From Omphalotus guepiniiformis (lineage: Eukaryota; Basidiomycota; Agaricomycetes; Agaricales; Omphalotaceae), in NCBI GenBank assembly GCA_028554645.1, contig JAQOOI010000051.1, positions 1 to 64,000 of the forward strand: a stretch of DNA of 64,000 nt, read 5' to 3'. The first letter of the stretch is position 1. Each line of letters begins with the position of its first letter. The translations under genes were made by a program, and so were the position numbers. Below the pieces are notes generated by a model. It was not told where the DNA came from and searched no databases. It saw only the letters and a list, made by a program, of their open reading frames with translations. Of this stretch, positions 1-11,157 are shown one piece after another.

Positions 1-3000
1 TTTGTAAGGGCGTCGGGGCGCAGAAATGGTAGGTTACGATCATGTGACCGCGTTCGACCTCTGGAATTCAAACGTCACTCACCTTTTTGAGTTTCCTCAC
101 GGATTCGAAACGTGAGTTCGCATATATCCGTCTAGATCCTCTCTCCTCTCTCTGAATCCCCAATACACGTTCGGTTTTTTGGATGCGAGGGCAGAAGGTA
201 GTCTCTTGAATCCACCCCAACCAAGAAATGCCCCAGAAGAATTCCAATTAGGCGATAGCGTAGAACTTAAAATGGTTAGCCAGTACTCAGCAAAGCACCG
301 TCCGTGAAAAATTGATGGCCTGGGTTTCGAATTTTGCAAGCGATATACCAATTCGAAGGTGCGGACCGTGCTTCGTGGAAGTGTTGCTGATTAGACCTCG
401 CCTTTAGAGATTCACTTTCTAGTGAACCCGTTCTGATGCTGGAATCGCCTCAGTATTTGCTTTCTATTCCGAAACTACTTCGCGCCTGCTAAAGCTTGCC
501 TTCTGTTGCAAAGCCGAGTATTTGGTAACTTCGTTATCAAGAGGACGAGCCCTCGGAGAACCATCGTTCAGTCAGGAAAGGCTGAATACGGTCGTTGGAA
601 CTCTTCATTGGGATGCCTCGAACGTATGTCACTCTTCAATCCTAAATCGTTGGCTTCAACGGTGGCTGACCTTGCATTCTACGTGTCTTGCAACCGCCTA
701 GTCATACCCTATTCGTGGTACTCTGAATGCCAACGGTTCATGGCTCAGTGCAAGTACACTATGACAGACAACATGATGTATGACTCGCCTGTAATTGTAT
801 GCGACCGAGACCACTTACGCACTAACTGCAGGCGTGTCATTCCCAAGAGCGCATTTGATTCATCCGCAACTACTTCGGGAGTACGGGTCCTGTCAGGCAT
901 GACACAGAGAATTTGAGGGCACCCAAGGCGGGGAGAATGTGCTAGAATAAGAGCTTCAGAGGATGCATGGAGATGGCTGTGTTCAACACGCTTGGACCCT
1001 GCCTAGCTCATGGTCTAGCTGCGCGAATGTAAGGAAAGAATCATGGGTAATGCTGCACAGTCGCTGCGCCTTCGAGTTCGAATTCGGACGAAAGTGCGTG
1101 TTTTCTGGATTCTTGAATGATCACCAATACTTACATGGCTTACTCTGATATGTAGTACATATACCTCGAGGCTCGTACCTTAAAGTTCCAAGACTTTGTC
1201 TGATAATTATTAATTTACTAACTCTTCTCCTTGAGGAGGAATTCAGCGTTCTTCGGTGGTACTATGTCCGGGTCATAATCACAGGTTCTCACTCGCTAAT
1301 TGCTGGCGTACCTTACTACAGGCTCAGATCCTCAGGCTGAGGAACAAAGAGGAACTTTGACCGCCATTTTGAGAGATAGGCGTTCTCCAGTCAGGGCATT
1401 ATGATTGGAATTTGAGAATTTGATTGTTTCAAGACGCCGGCTCCGCCAGCATCCTAACTTCCGGATTGGTTCAAACGTGAGTCTTGTGTGTTAAGGTGCT
1501 TTCGGGGTCCCGCCACGAGCGTCTGGAAGGGACTGGTAGTGTTTTTCTTTTGCAAACTTGCTTAGCTTGACAACGAGAATAACTGACACATACTTGATAG
1601 GACAGATATCGGTTGGATTTCACTTTTCTGCTCGTGATGTCATGCTGTGCGTCATTTTGAGGACTGAGCTGTCATACAAATCGCAGCAGGCGTACGGTAG
1701 GGTACGGTAAGGGTAGAAGAGTGCCGCTCTAAAGTCTTCAAATGTTGTTTTGGATTGTTCGTTATGTAAATTCTTCGTCTGGGTGCGTGAACTACATTAT
1801 TATACAGTATTCAAGTACTTGCATCACTGATAATTCGGTAGTATGTATGTGTAGAGAAGTTAATTTCAAGTCGTAGTGGAGTCGACGACGATCTTCTGTC
1901 GCTCGGGCCCGTATTCAATATTCAATATTCAAGCTTCAAGTTTCAAATTTGTGCTCGTCCGACGTCGCGGATTCCTCAGGCTTCCCCCCTGTGTTCATTT
2001 TGTAAGACTTCTTTCTTGATATGAAACCCGAGTCATTTCATTGCTCAAAATTTTGTGTTCAGGATTCGATGGCGGACAAGTCGGGAAAATTTGTACTGTC
2101 GTTGTGATCTCTGTTGATAAGTTGTATTTCGTACAGATGGGTGTGCCAATCATCATGATGAAGGCGTACATGGATTCGAATCAGCCAGAATCAGCCCTGG
2201 ACGCTCGCCGCTGAGCATGAACAATATGACAATATGTGGGTAAGCATTGTTATCTGGTGGCGCATGGGTGACGATAAGTATGAACGTAAGTGTCACTGAG
2301 CATGCGGAGTGTTGATGCGCGTTTGCATGTACTTTAGGTGGGTTCAGGGAAAGAAGTTGGACACGGGAGCTGCATGAGAGTGCTATAGCCTGTTATGGTT
2401 CCCGGACGTACCGGGCCAGCGGCAATACCAAGGAATAGCTTAAAAAAGTGAACTATGCGTTCGTGATTGTTTTTTTTTTCTTTTTTGTATGTATTTTGGC
2501 GAGTCGTAAGGTGGTTGTAAGTAACGACTTTCAAGTCAGAACATCGTCACCGGAAAGGCCGATAAAACATGATATCTTGATTACTTACTCAGATGATCAA
2601 ATTGTTCCAGGGCTGCAGTGAGCGCTGAGCGCTGAAGGCTAAAAAAAATGGTTTTTTCTAGAGTCATAGCTGACGTCGATGTGGAGTCTGTGAGTCTTCA
2701 AGTTCGCGAAGGCTCGATATCGATGTTTAGTACGTACGTACACGCGGACTTACATAGGTCGAATTCATTGACCCCTGTTAATTAGAATTGCTACCGTCAA
2801 AAACCCACAGTTCGAAACGAAGGAACAATATCAAAGGTAAACAACGATTGAACCAAGCGTGGTGGTGCTAATTGTAAGTAAAGAGCTCATAGCTGACGTC
2901 GGAGGTCTAAACTCAAGCTCAAGTCTGGGTGTTTATTCTAGATACTTACGATGGTGGGGAGTCGACATGGAGCGAGTAGTCCTACATACAATAATACAAT

Positions 3001-3418
3001 TCTTCCGGGGTCCCTCAAGCAAGTATCGGGATCCGTTCTCGTAAGTTGCTCGGTAGATTAAGGACCGATAAGTAAGACCAGCAAAATTCTAGGAGTTCTA
3101 GTTACTTATGACGGAAGGAATCTAAAAGGTAATTGTGATATGTAGCGCTAGAAGACCTAGGCAGTATACATAAGTAAGTGCTGATGTACTTGTCAACAAA
3201 GAGGAGGAATGGTGATAGGAAGCGATCAATGAGCTTGAATGAAAAGACTGGCTAGGTCGTTTCTGGATGCAAACCAAGTCCTTGCCAGACTCTCGGATAA
3301 TGCGATGCATTGAAAAACTAAGTAGAGCAATATTCGTGTGTGGGACAGCAAGTGATGGGTACTATAACGTGGGGTATAACCAACGAGCAAGCAAGTAATA
3401 GAAAAAAAAGTCTATAAT
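1..3418. other. Intergenic region without a supportable gene
   Basis: No recognisable gene was found on either strand. The longest open frame (506-916, plus) resembles no family I know and has no visible exon neighbours, so it is not called. The region is of mixed composition with a few homopolymer runs (for example the T-run near 2470). It lies downstream of the minus-strand GH16 gene and may hold its terminator and 3' sequences. I saw no tRNA, rRNA or repeat array in it. Confidence 0.5.
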
Positions 3419-5454
3419 TCAGCACAGCTGCCACATCTTGACATAGTCACTGTTGCAATCCGAGTGAGAAGCAAAGAAGTACAAGCATTGGAGCAAAACT
3501 CACATTCTCATAGCCCGATCATCTTCACTCTGTGGCCAGGTAGCACTCCATGTATCTTGAGCCTTTGCAAAGTCATACATCGCAGTAGCAGAACCATCGT
3601 GCCAGGGTTTGTTGCCGAGGTCGTCAGGGAACCATCCAGAGGTGCCGCCTACAGCTACGTCGAGAACGAGGTAGAAGTCTTTAATCGGAAAATGTGAATT
3701 ATATGCGCATATATTGAATGAAAGAAAAAAGCTACCTTGATCGAAAGGTGCACTCCAGCTTGAACCCCAAGGATCGGTAACGACGGCTTCTGAAGAACCA
3801 TTTTGAGCGGTCTGAGGAAAGTGGCCTCTAGACCAGAATGAGTCTTTAGACTTCTTCATTGTAAGGTCGAGCATTGCTTGAAGACGAGAGTCGACGAAGA
3901 CGCGAATCCATGAGGAGGTCCATTCGAGTGTGTAGGTGTGGAAGTCTAGCGCAGAAAGAAAAAACTCAGTGCCAAGTGACAGGGCGAGTTGCCGGAGGCC
4001 GGCAGCGCGCGCGAGCGCTTAACTTATGAGAGAACACTCACCATCGCTGAACCCACCACGCTTCGTCTCCCACCAACCAAATAACTGCATCAAGAGACTT
4101 CCGCCTGCGAGTGGACCGTAGTTGAACGTCGATCGGACAAAGTTGAGGCCTTGTGCAGGGTAGGTGGGTTGGTTGCCTCGGGATTCCATGATCTGAATGA
4201 ACAGCGGGGTAATTAGAATGGAAATGAGAGAGGTCACTGGGGGCGTACGTCGATTTCGCCGCTTAGAGGCCATGCACCGTATTGGTTGTCTTGAGGGAGC
4301 ATCCATATAGCGGGCCAGAGCCAGTCGCCGCGAGGGTTTTTGGCGCGAACTTCGACTTTGCCGTACCTAAAGAAGGTTAGTTTTAACATGAAGGCCCGGT
4401 GTGAACCCACGCACTTGATGGTTTTAGTACCGTTGGTGCTGATACGGGCACTCTGAGCAGGAGGAATGACAGTCTGGGTGCCAGCATTTGATTGGACAGA
4501 ACATGCGGTGGCATTGTCGGTGGTGCAGTCGTCGCCGAGGTCATAAGTGTACCCGTCGAAAATGCTGTCTGTGCCACCAATAGAGTCGCTGGTCAAGGAA
4601 GGGATGATGTATAGCTGGCCGTTCTGGACTTTGACGTTGGTATCGGATTTTGTCATGATCTCGAATTCTCCGTTGCCAAAACCGCCGAGCTCGACAGTGT
4701 ACTTCCATACGGAAGTATCGAGTGAGCCAGAGTTAAACTCTTCGTCGAGGACAGAGCAGAGCTGGGAGTCTGAGAGACGATCGACGGAGCGGACGCCGAA
4801 GAAGCAGAGGAGGGCTGCGCCTGCGATACCTGCGATTATGCCGAGGAGGGTGAGGTAGTATGCGAGACGTTCGCGAGGTGCGGGGTTGGTGAGCCACGGT
4901 TTGTCTTGCTTGGAGAGTTTCTGAGGAAGACGAGTAGATGGGTTTGGAAGTTTGGTGGCTAGCGCACTGGAAGACACAGAAGGAGAGACTGAATCTTGCT
5001 GTGGATAAGAAGGAGGAGACCAGAGAGAGGACGAAGGACGAGAAGCCGGAGACAAGAATGGGGCACGGAAAGTGCTGCTGGGATTACGAGGAATAGAAGA
5101 CTGCTGCTGGTGCTGGGTGCCTGCACGATAGACACTGTTGGGTGCACTGTTGGGAGCACTGCTGCTGCCGCCGTTGGCCATGAAAGGAGCGATGGGGCGA
5201 ACGAGATGATGGTCGTCGCTTGAATCGAAAGAAGAACGACGAGAAGATACACCTGGAATAGCCATACCAGGATCTGGATTACCAGGGTAAGATTGGAAGG
5301 GAAAAGCGAAGGAGGAAGGAGGAGGAGTGTACAAGGATGAAGGTGACCATTCCTCTCCGACACTGCTCCTCCTCCGCCGGTGGTTGCGGCCGGGGCGGGT
5401 ACGCGTCTGCTCTCTATCTGAGTCCTCTGAGGAATCCATGCACAACCTAACCAT
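3419..5454 (-). CDS. KRE6/SKN1-type GH16 beta-glucan assembly protein
   Basis: A type II membrane protein of the fungal KRE6/SKN1 family, needed for cell-wall beta-1,6-glucan synthesis and expected to act in the secretory pathway or at the plasma membrane. The model has six exons: 5454-4415, 4366-4249, 4192-4042, 3945-3736, 3678-3504 and 3449-3419, giving 574 residues. A Ser/Pro-rich cytosolic tail covers about residues 1-190, one membrane segment about 197-221, and the rest is a GH16-like domain. Splicing joins the catalytic signature E384-I-D-I-M-E389, followed by SRGN. The C-terminus (MRIDYVKMW) is the expected family ending and only appears after the last intron is removed. All five introns are GT-AG, 48-96 bases. 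The start is either Met at 5454 or at 5439; a longer open frame reaching 5583 would run almost into the divergent neighbour and is unlikely. The family assignment is firm. Whether the domain is a hydrolase or a transglycosylase is not known for the family. Confidence 0.92.
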
Positions 5455-5594
5455 TTCCCCCCTTCTCTTCAACTTTTTATTGCCTTTCCCAATTAGGAAA
5501 TTGCACGATCGAGATCTGAATCTCACTTGGACCCCGGACACCACCTCAAGATAAAGCGAACCGGTTTGCCTCCACATTTGCACCCTCCTCTGCC
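5455..5594. promoter_or_regulatory. Short bidirectional promoter, KRE6-like / GT2 pair
   Basis: Only about 140 bases separate the start codons of the divergent GH16 (minus) and GT2 (plus) genes, so the two 5' leaders and core promoters must share this interval or overlap the coding regions. It contains pyrimidine-rich stretches (for example 5455-5480) and no obvious TATA box. Both products are cell-envelope polysaccharide proteins, so co-regulation is plausible but inferred. Confidence 0.5.
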
Positions 5595-8500
5595 ATGGAC
5601 TACGACCGTTGGGACGCCCTCCTCCACCACATCTTCAAGCAGACACAGGGCGACGCCTGGTTCAGGCCTGCAGAGGAGAACCTTTCCTCTGGCGTTGCTC
5701 TGAGAGTTAGCGATGACCCTCCAGAGTATCGTGTCTTTCCATACGAGAATCTTTCTCTCGAGCCTTTCGAGGCTGCAGTGAAGAAACTCAATCCTGTCGT
5801 CGCCGTCAAGGTTAGGAGTGCTTCCGTCCATGCTGCACTAGCAGACGTTCCTCCAGGAGCACCCTCTATTTATGTGGATGCAAATACTCGCATTCAGATT
5901 CTAGATTCTATTCTACATCTTCCTCATGCAGACAAGGAACAGTGTGCTGCTTTTATTCGTGACGAGCGTGTCCTTATTGTCTGGTCAAATTCTCTCGATG
6001 GTATTATTCCTACGTGTCAGGACTTTGAGGACCGTCTCATCAAGCTCTTGTGGCGGTCGAGACCTACAGGTCCTGATTCGCCCTCTCTCATGTCTAGTAC
6101 ACCTGAGGATACGGCATCCGTCTCTGCCCATTCTCTTGTCTCTCGTTCTGGCATGCGCCATTCTGCCTCTTCTTCTTCTCGTGGTGGTTCAAATCTTCCT
6201 CCTCCCCCTTCATCCTATCCTCCTGGTGCTAGCATCGCCGCAGCCGCAGAGGTAGAGCGTGAAAGCAAGCGTCGTGAGGCAGCTGGGCTTGCCCCAAAGA
6301 CCAAGCGCAGGTGGTGGGGAAAAAAGTATACTCCAGACGAGGAAGAGCTTACCCCCGAGCGCAAGGTTATGCTTTATGCTCCAGTCTACAATGGTCTTGC
6401 TGCCGGTCTAGCAGTTGGTGCGTATGTCGTTTATTGGTTGGTTTCTTTTACTCATTTGCTTTCAGTTTTCATTGGTAATGGTATCAAAACACTCCTTCGT
6501 GAAATGCTCCTAGACGGTACCTATATCAGGTTTGCTCTCTGCATAACCTTGCCCTTTCTCTACTGCGTCTCTCTTTTCTTTACCCTGCAAATCCTTCAAA
6601 ATGTCACGATGGCTATCGGTCCTATCGCTCATTATCATCAAAATTCAAAGTACTACTCTGCCGTTCCACCCAAGCCTCTTTCCCCGACCCATCCCAACTC
6701 GGTTGAAGCCAAGCTGCCTCATATCACCATTCAGATGCCTGTCTACAAAGAGAGCCTTGAAACCGTCTTGGCTCCCTCTATAGCTAGTCTCAAGCGTGCA
6801 ATGCAAACTTATGCTCGTCAAGGCGGTACTAGCGCCATTTTTGTCTGCGATGATGGCTTGAGAACCAGTAAGTTTGTGTTTTTCTCTCGGGGTTCGGCGC
6901 GTTACTGACCTCCCATAGATATGTCTCGTGCTGATCGCGACGAACGCATTCGCTACTACCGCAACGAAGGTATTGGTTGGGTCGCAAGACCCCGCGAGGG
7001 CTGTCCTGCTGGAGGTGTTGCTCGTGATCCAGACGATCCTGAAAAGCAGGCAATCAGCGAAAAGAAGAGGCCCAAGATTATCGCCTACCACCGCGCAGGT
7101 CGATTCAAAAAGGCGTCCAATATGAATTATGGTCTCGCTCTTAGTTTGTGTATGGAAAAACATCTCGAGACTTTGGTCGATAAGAAGATCTTGGGGAATC
7201 AGCCCGCTAGACGCTTTTCGATCGCTCCTGCTACACCAAGGTCTGGTTCTGCCATCAATCTTGTTAGAACTGGACAGTACGGTGTTCAGTACATGAACAA
7301 GGACGGCGACGATATGGCAGTTGGTGGTCAATTCGCACAGGACGGAACAGCTCGCTATAGTTCGGTTTCCTCGCCTTTGATTGGCGCATTCGCCAATGAG
7401 GTTCCTGGCACACCCAATCCCGCTGCTGATGAAGCATACAAGATGGGCCTTGAGGCGTTGTTTGCTGATGAAGATTTGGAAGAGGAAGCGTTGCAGTTGG
7501 CTATCGAGGAAATGTATGATGAATCAAGGAAGCAGGGTGACGGTGAGGGCTGGAAACCTTGGGCGGCCAATGGCAAGGCGATGAGGGTCGGCGAGATCGT
7601 TTTACTGGTTGATTCGGACACTGTCGTTCCAGAGGACTGTTTGAGGGACGCCGCAAGGGAGATGGCGGAGGATGAGAATGTCGCTATCATCCAGCATGAG
7701 AGCGATGTTATGCAGGTTGCGCATCACTATTTCGAGAATGGGATCGCGTACTTTACGAGGAGGATCAATAGGTCCATTGGCATGGGTGAGTGAAGAAATA
7801 GCTCGTGAGTGGATTTGGACTGATATTGGTGTAGCTTGCGCGAATGGTGAAGTGGCGCCGTTTGTTGGGCATAACGCGTTTTTGAGATGGAGAGCCATTC
7901 AAGATGCAGCGTTTGTCGATCCTGATGATGGAAAAGAAAAGATCTGGTCGGAGAGCAATGTCAGTGAGGATTTCGACATGGCGTTGAGGTTGTTGCAGCG
8001 GGGTTATCTCATTCGATGGGCGACATATTCGAACGGAGGTTTCAAAGAAGGCGTTTCTCTTACGGTCGACGATGAACTTAATCGGTGGCAAAAATACGCG
8101 TATGGGTGTAATGAGTGAGTAGGTCTGCCGCCGTGTAGTGGCATGGGTCCTGATGTTGGTTTAGGTTGCTGTTCAACCCACTCGTCTCGTGGTGGCGGAA
8201 AGGTCCCATCGCGAAGCAGATTCATAGGTTCATGTGGAGCAAGGCGCCGATCCATTACAAGATTTCAATGATGGCCTACATGTTTTCATACTATGGAATT
8301 GCTGCTTCTGTGACGATCGGTATCATCAACTATGTGCTTCTCGGGTTCATGCTCCCCGTTGATGGGTTCTACATGCACTCGTTCGAGATTTGGTTGGCAA
8401 CCACTGTCGTGTTCTTTGGGTCGGGAAATGTGGGTTATACGTTGTTAGAATACCGATTGGGACATAAACAGCTGGTGAGTATCAAAGACGCACTGGATCC

Positions 8501-9400
8501 GCATGTGTCGTGTCCCCCTGGTACTCTTTGAAGCTTAATGATGTGTGTTTTTAGATTTGGGGCTTCTTGGAGAATGTGATGTGGATTCCGTTCTTGTGAG
8601 TCTTATCTGTTTCTCTCAGTTCTGCCTGGTTGCCCGGACAAACCCTGAAGGGTGGTTTGGTTGCGTAAAAACACCGCCAATCCGTTATCGTTCGTGCCTG
8701 ATGTAAGAGTCCCACGCGGGCATGCTCTGGTCGTTTGAGGGCTCGAGTTCATTTCACCATGGCATGGACGTGCGTGTTGGCTGTCTGTCTGCCTGGTGCG
8801 GTGATGGAGAAGGGTCGTTTACTTCATGATTGTTTCCTCCCGTCGCTTTGCTTGCGGTGACTAACCCTCCTTCTCCTATCTCTGCAGCTTCTTCTTCTTT
8901 GGAGGGCTCAGTATCCCCGTGAGCCAAGCGATATTGGCACATTTGTTCTCGTACAATATTTCTTGGTCGGCGACGATCAAGGAGGTACAGAGGAGTAATT
9001 TCTTCAAAGAGATTCCAAAGATTATCAAGAGGTGAGTACTAGTGGCGGGTGTAAAAAAATGTGTCGTATTGACGATACGCGCTCATCAGGTTCTGGTTTT
9101 CGCTTCTGGTGTCGATCATTATCATCGTTGCCATGATTATTCTCAGCACGAACCTTGTTCCGTACGAATGGAGAGTAGACGGATCTTCCTGGGCTGTCAT
9201 TTTCCCACTTGCGTAAGTTGCTTTGTTGGTGTATAATGGAATTGTGTCTTTAATGGTTCGGGTTTTCTGTAGCGTCGTCACCGCCTGCCATATCTTGTTC
9301 CCGGTGAGTTGGGTTTGACTGGTTTTGTCTTTTAGGGGGTAAACTGACACGTCGTACTTAGATATTGCTCAATCCGTGGTTAATGGTGTTTTCGTATTGA
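5595..9400 (+). CDS. Membrane glycosyltransferase family 2 (chitin-synthase-like)
   Basis: A processive-type GT2 enzyme with several membrane spans, expected to polymerise or extrude a surface polysaccharide. Nine exons: 5595-6867, 6919-7785, 7835-8114, 8165-8474, 8555-8595, 8888-9031, 9090-9212, 9273-9303 and 9362-9400, giving 1035 residues with every junction in phase. Membrane segments lie near residues 270-340, and more follow residue 840. The GT2 core starts at HITIQMPVYKE and carries the DSD motif (656-658), the E-D pair of SEDFD (758-759) and the R-W-Q site (797-799), which takes the place of the Q-x-x-R-W motif of chitin and hyaluronan synthases. It is not a canonical chitin synthase: no QRRRW or chitin-synthase N-terminal domain is visible. 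It resembles the broadly conserved fungal GT2 class. The substrate is unknown. The fifth intron (292 bases) is unusually long for this locus. Confidence 0.85.
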
Positions 9401-9690
9401 GCTGGACGAGGGTTGTTTCTTGGACTTGGTTGTTTTTATCCTTCACATTCATTTGTTATACCCTGATTGTCCTAGAGGCGACGTGTCGCTCCTTTCTGCG
9501 CTATTAACGACCGAACGAACATTTCTTTCGTGCTCTGGTGTGGCATTCACACACGATTTGTTGTCTGTTTTAAGTTTACATGGACTTCTGTACCTACATA
9601 CATCCTCATTTCTTCTTGTCTCGCAATCACGTATATTCTTATATTATACCGTAGCTTACACCATGTCAATGGACTTTGCTGACTACAAAC
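9401..9690. other. Convergent 3' intergenic spacer
   Basis: The GT2 gene (plus) and the alpha/beta hydrolase (minus) end facing each other here. The spacer is T-rich and should hold both terminators and poly(A) sites. No gene was seen. Confidence 0.5.
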
Positions 9691-10867
9691 TCATTTCGAG
9701 AAAACCTTGTTGATAAACTTGTACATCCTCTCCATCTGAACATCAGGCTCACGGTCATATGAATGGTTCAGACCTTGAAGTTCCTCATACTCATATTCCA
9801 CGTTCATACCCGACTGTTTCAGCTCCTCGAGTGCGGCAGCTACATCCCGGGCCTGACGAACGGTGACTTTATCGTCAATGTCCCCATGAACGATGAATGT
9901 GGGTGGAAGAGCGTATTTGCCTGGGGATGTTTTGAGAGAAGACGCGATAGAGAACGAGGTTGGCGGGATATTGGTGCCGGATAAGAGAAGGTCTGCAAGA
10001 ATTGATCTGGTTCTTTTAGATTGGGAGAGGAGAGAAAGGGGAGAAAAGAAAGCTTACTCTTGAAGCATGTAAGAGTAAAAGATGGCCCGCTTATCATCAA
10101 CCGCGGACCCAGACACTTTACTTCGTTCGTCATCCGGGTTAATGAAGGGTTGAACTTCTTCCTCCGTTATCATCCTACCGAGGTATGGTACAGGATGCTG
10201 CTTCTTTGTCCAGAACTCATCTTGTAGATCAGTGATAGGGTATATCGCTGCGATACCTTGAACAGGGGGAGGTCTTGGGAGTCCGGATTCGTCGAACCCG
10301 ATTCCAGTACCACAGAGCAGGGATAACCAGCCACCAGCGGAAGAGCCAGAGACGACAACGCGGGAAGAGTCTGCGCGGCTAGAGACTGCTTCTTTGAATG
10401 TAGAGGAATGGATGAATGTCATGGCGGCGGAACAGTCGGAAAGGACTGCTGGGAATCGGAATTGGGGCGCAAGACGGTAATCTGCGGAGACGAAGCAGAT
10501 GTTGTACGTCGATGGGGCGTTGAGGTGGTGCGGAGCTACGGCTGTAAAGGTCCGGGTCAGGACTGTAAAGTAATGGCTATTAGGGGCTTTTACCTTTTCT
10601 TGTTCCCTGGAGTGGGAATGGAATTAGAAACTGAATGCACGGCGTAAGATTCTAGTCAAGTACCTGAAGTAATCCACCCCCTGCAGGATATTGCTAAGAA
10701 TTCAGAACGTGGACGCTATCTAGGCTGATTGGAAACTTACCGTGCCACCAAAGAAGAATGGGAGCTGGGTTCTCCTTCGTCGCGCTCTCTGGAAGATATA
10801 CGTCCATGTAGATATCAATGCCATCAGCCTGCTTGAAAACGAGCTCAAGGGGTTTCGGTGCAGCCAT
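9691..10867 (-). CDS. Alpha/beta hydrolase-fold esterase/lipase-like protein
   Basis: A 318-residue alpha/beta hydrolase of the fold-3 (HSL-like) type. Five exons: 10867-10741, 10680-10664, 10606-10594, 10541-10058 and 10006-9691. The second and third exons are microexons of 17 and 13 bases. Only this arrangement joins WWHGGG (oxyanion-hole motif) to the following GTRKAVAPHH segment in frame. The nucleophile is S120 in G-S-S-A-G-G. The acid is in HGDIDDK near the C-terminus and the histidine in NHSYD. No signal peptide is evident. The substrate is unknown; small-molecule ester hydrolysis is a family-level inference. An upstream in-frame Met (10900) would add 11 residues; I prefer the MAAPKPLEL start. 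The acceptor at 10006/10007 is chosen over a nearby AG because only it keeps frame. Confidence 0.85.
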
Positions 10868-11157
10868 TGTGTTGCAGTGGGAATGCCTGATATCAGTCAT
10901 TCGCTAGCAAGGGAATTTATACATCTGAGCGCTGCAGTTCGCACACATATAATTGGATGCACTGGAGACAATCTTCATACTAGACCTGCTGACCGACTTT
11001 TCACAGGGACTCAGAAATTGGTTGTGGAGTGCTGATAAGTGGTTGAACGTGAAGTTGGTGCGTGTGGAAGTGGGCGGCATATGCCGGCAGTCAAAAAATT
11101 CTTTCCTGGTTCCAACACCGTCGGTCGACGAGAAAAGGCCAGTACTAGTTATTCAGC
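10868..11157. promoter_or_regulatory. Divergent promoter, hydrolase / eIF3 subunit L
   Basis: About 290 bases between the start codons of the minus-strand hydrolase and plus-strand eIF3l. It must contain both promoters. No clear TATA box or known factor site was recognised. Confidence 0.4.

Noticed and set aside
506..916. A 136-residue open frame in the left intergenic region
   Set aside because: No resemblance to any family, no neighbouring exons, and composition like the surrounding non-coding DNA.
2160..2190. GGATTCGAATC, similar to a tRNA internal promoter box
   Set aside because: No cloverleaf could be built around it and no matching A-box was found at the right distance.
4959..5363. 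Leucine-rich frame overlapping the 5' part of the GH16 gene
   Set aside because: Shadow frame of the Ser/Pro-rich tail. The GH16 reading is supported by five in-phase introns and the catalytic motif.
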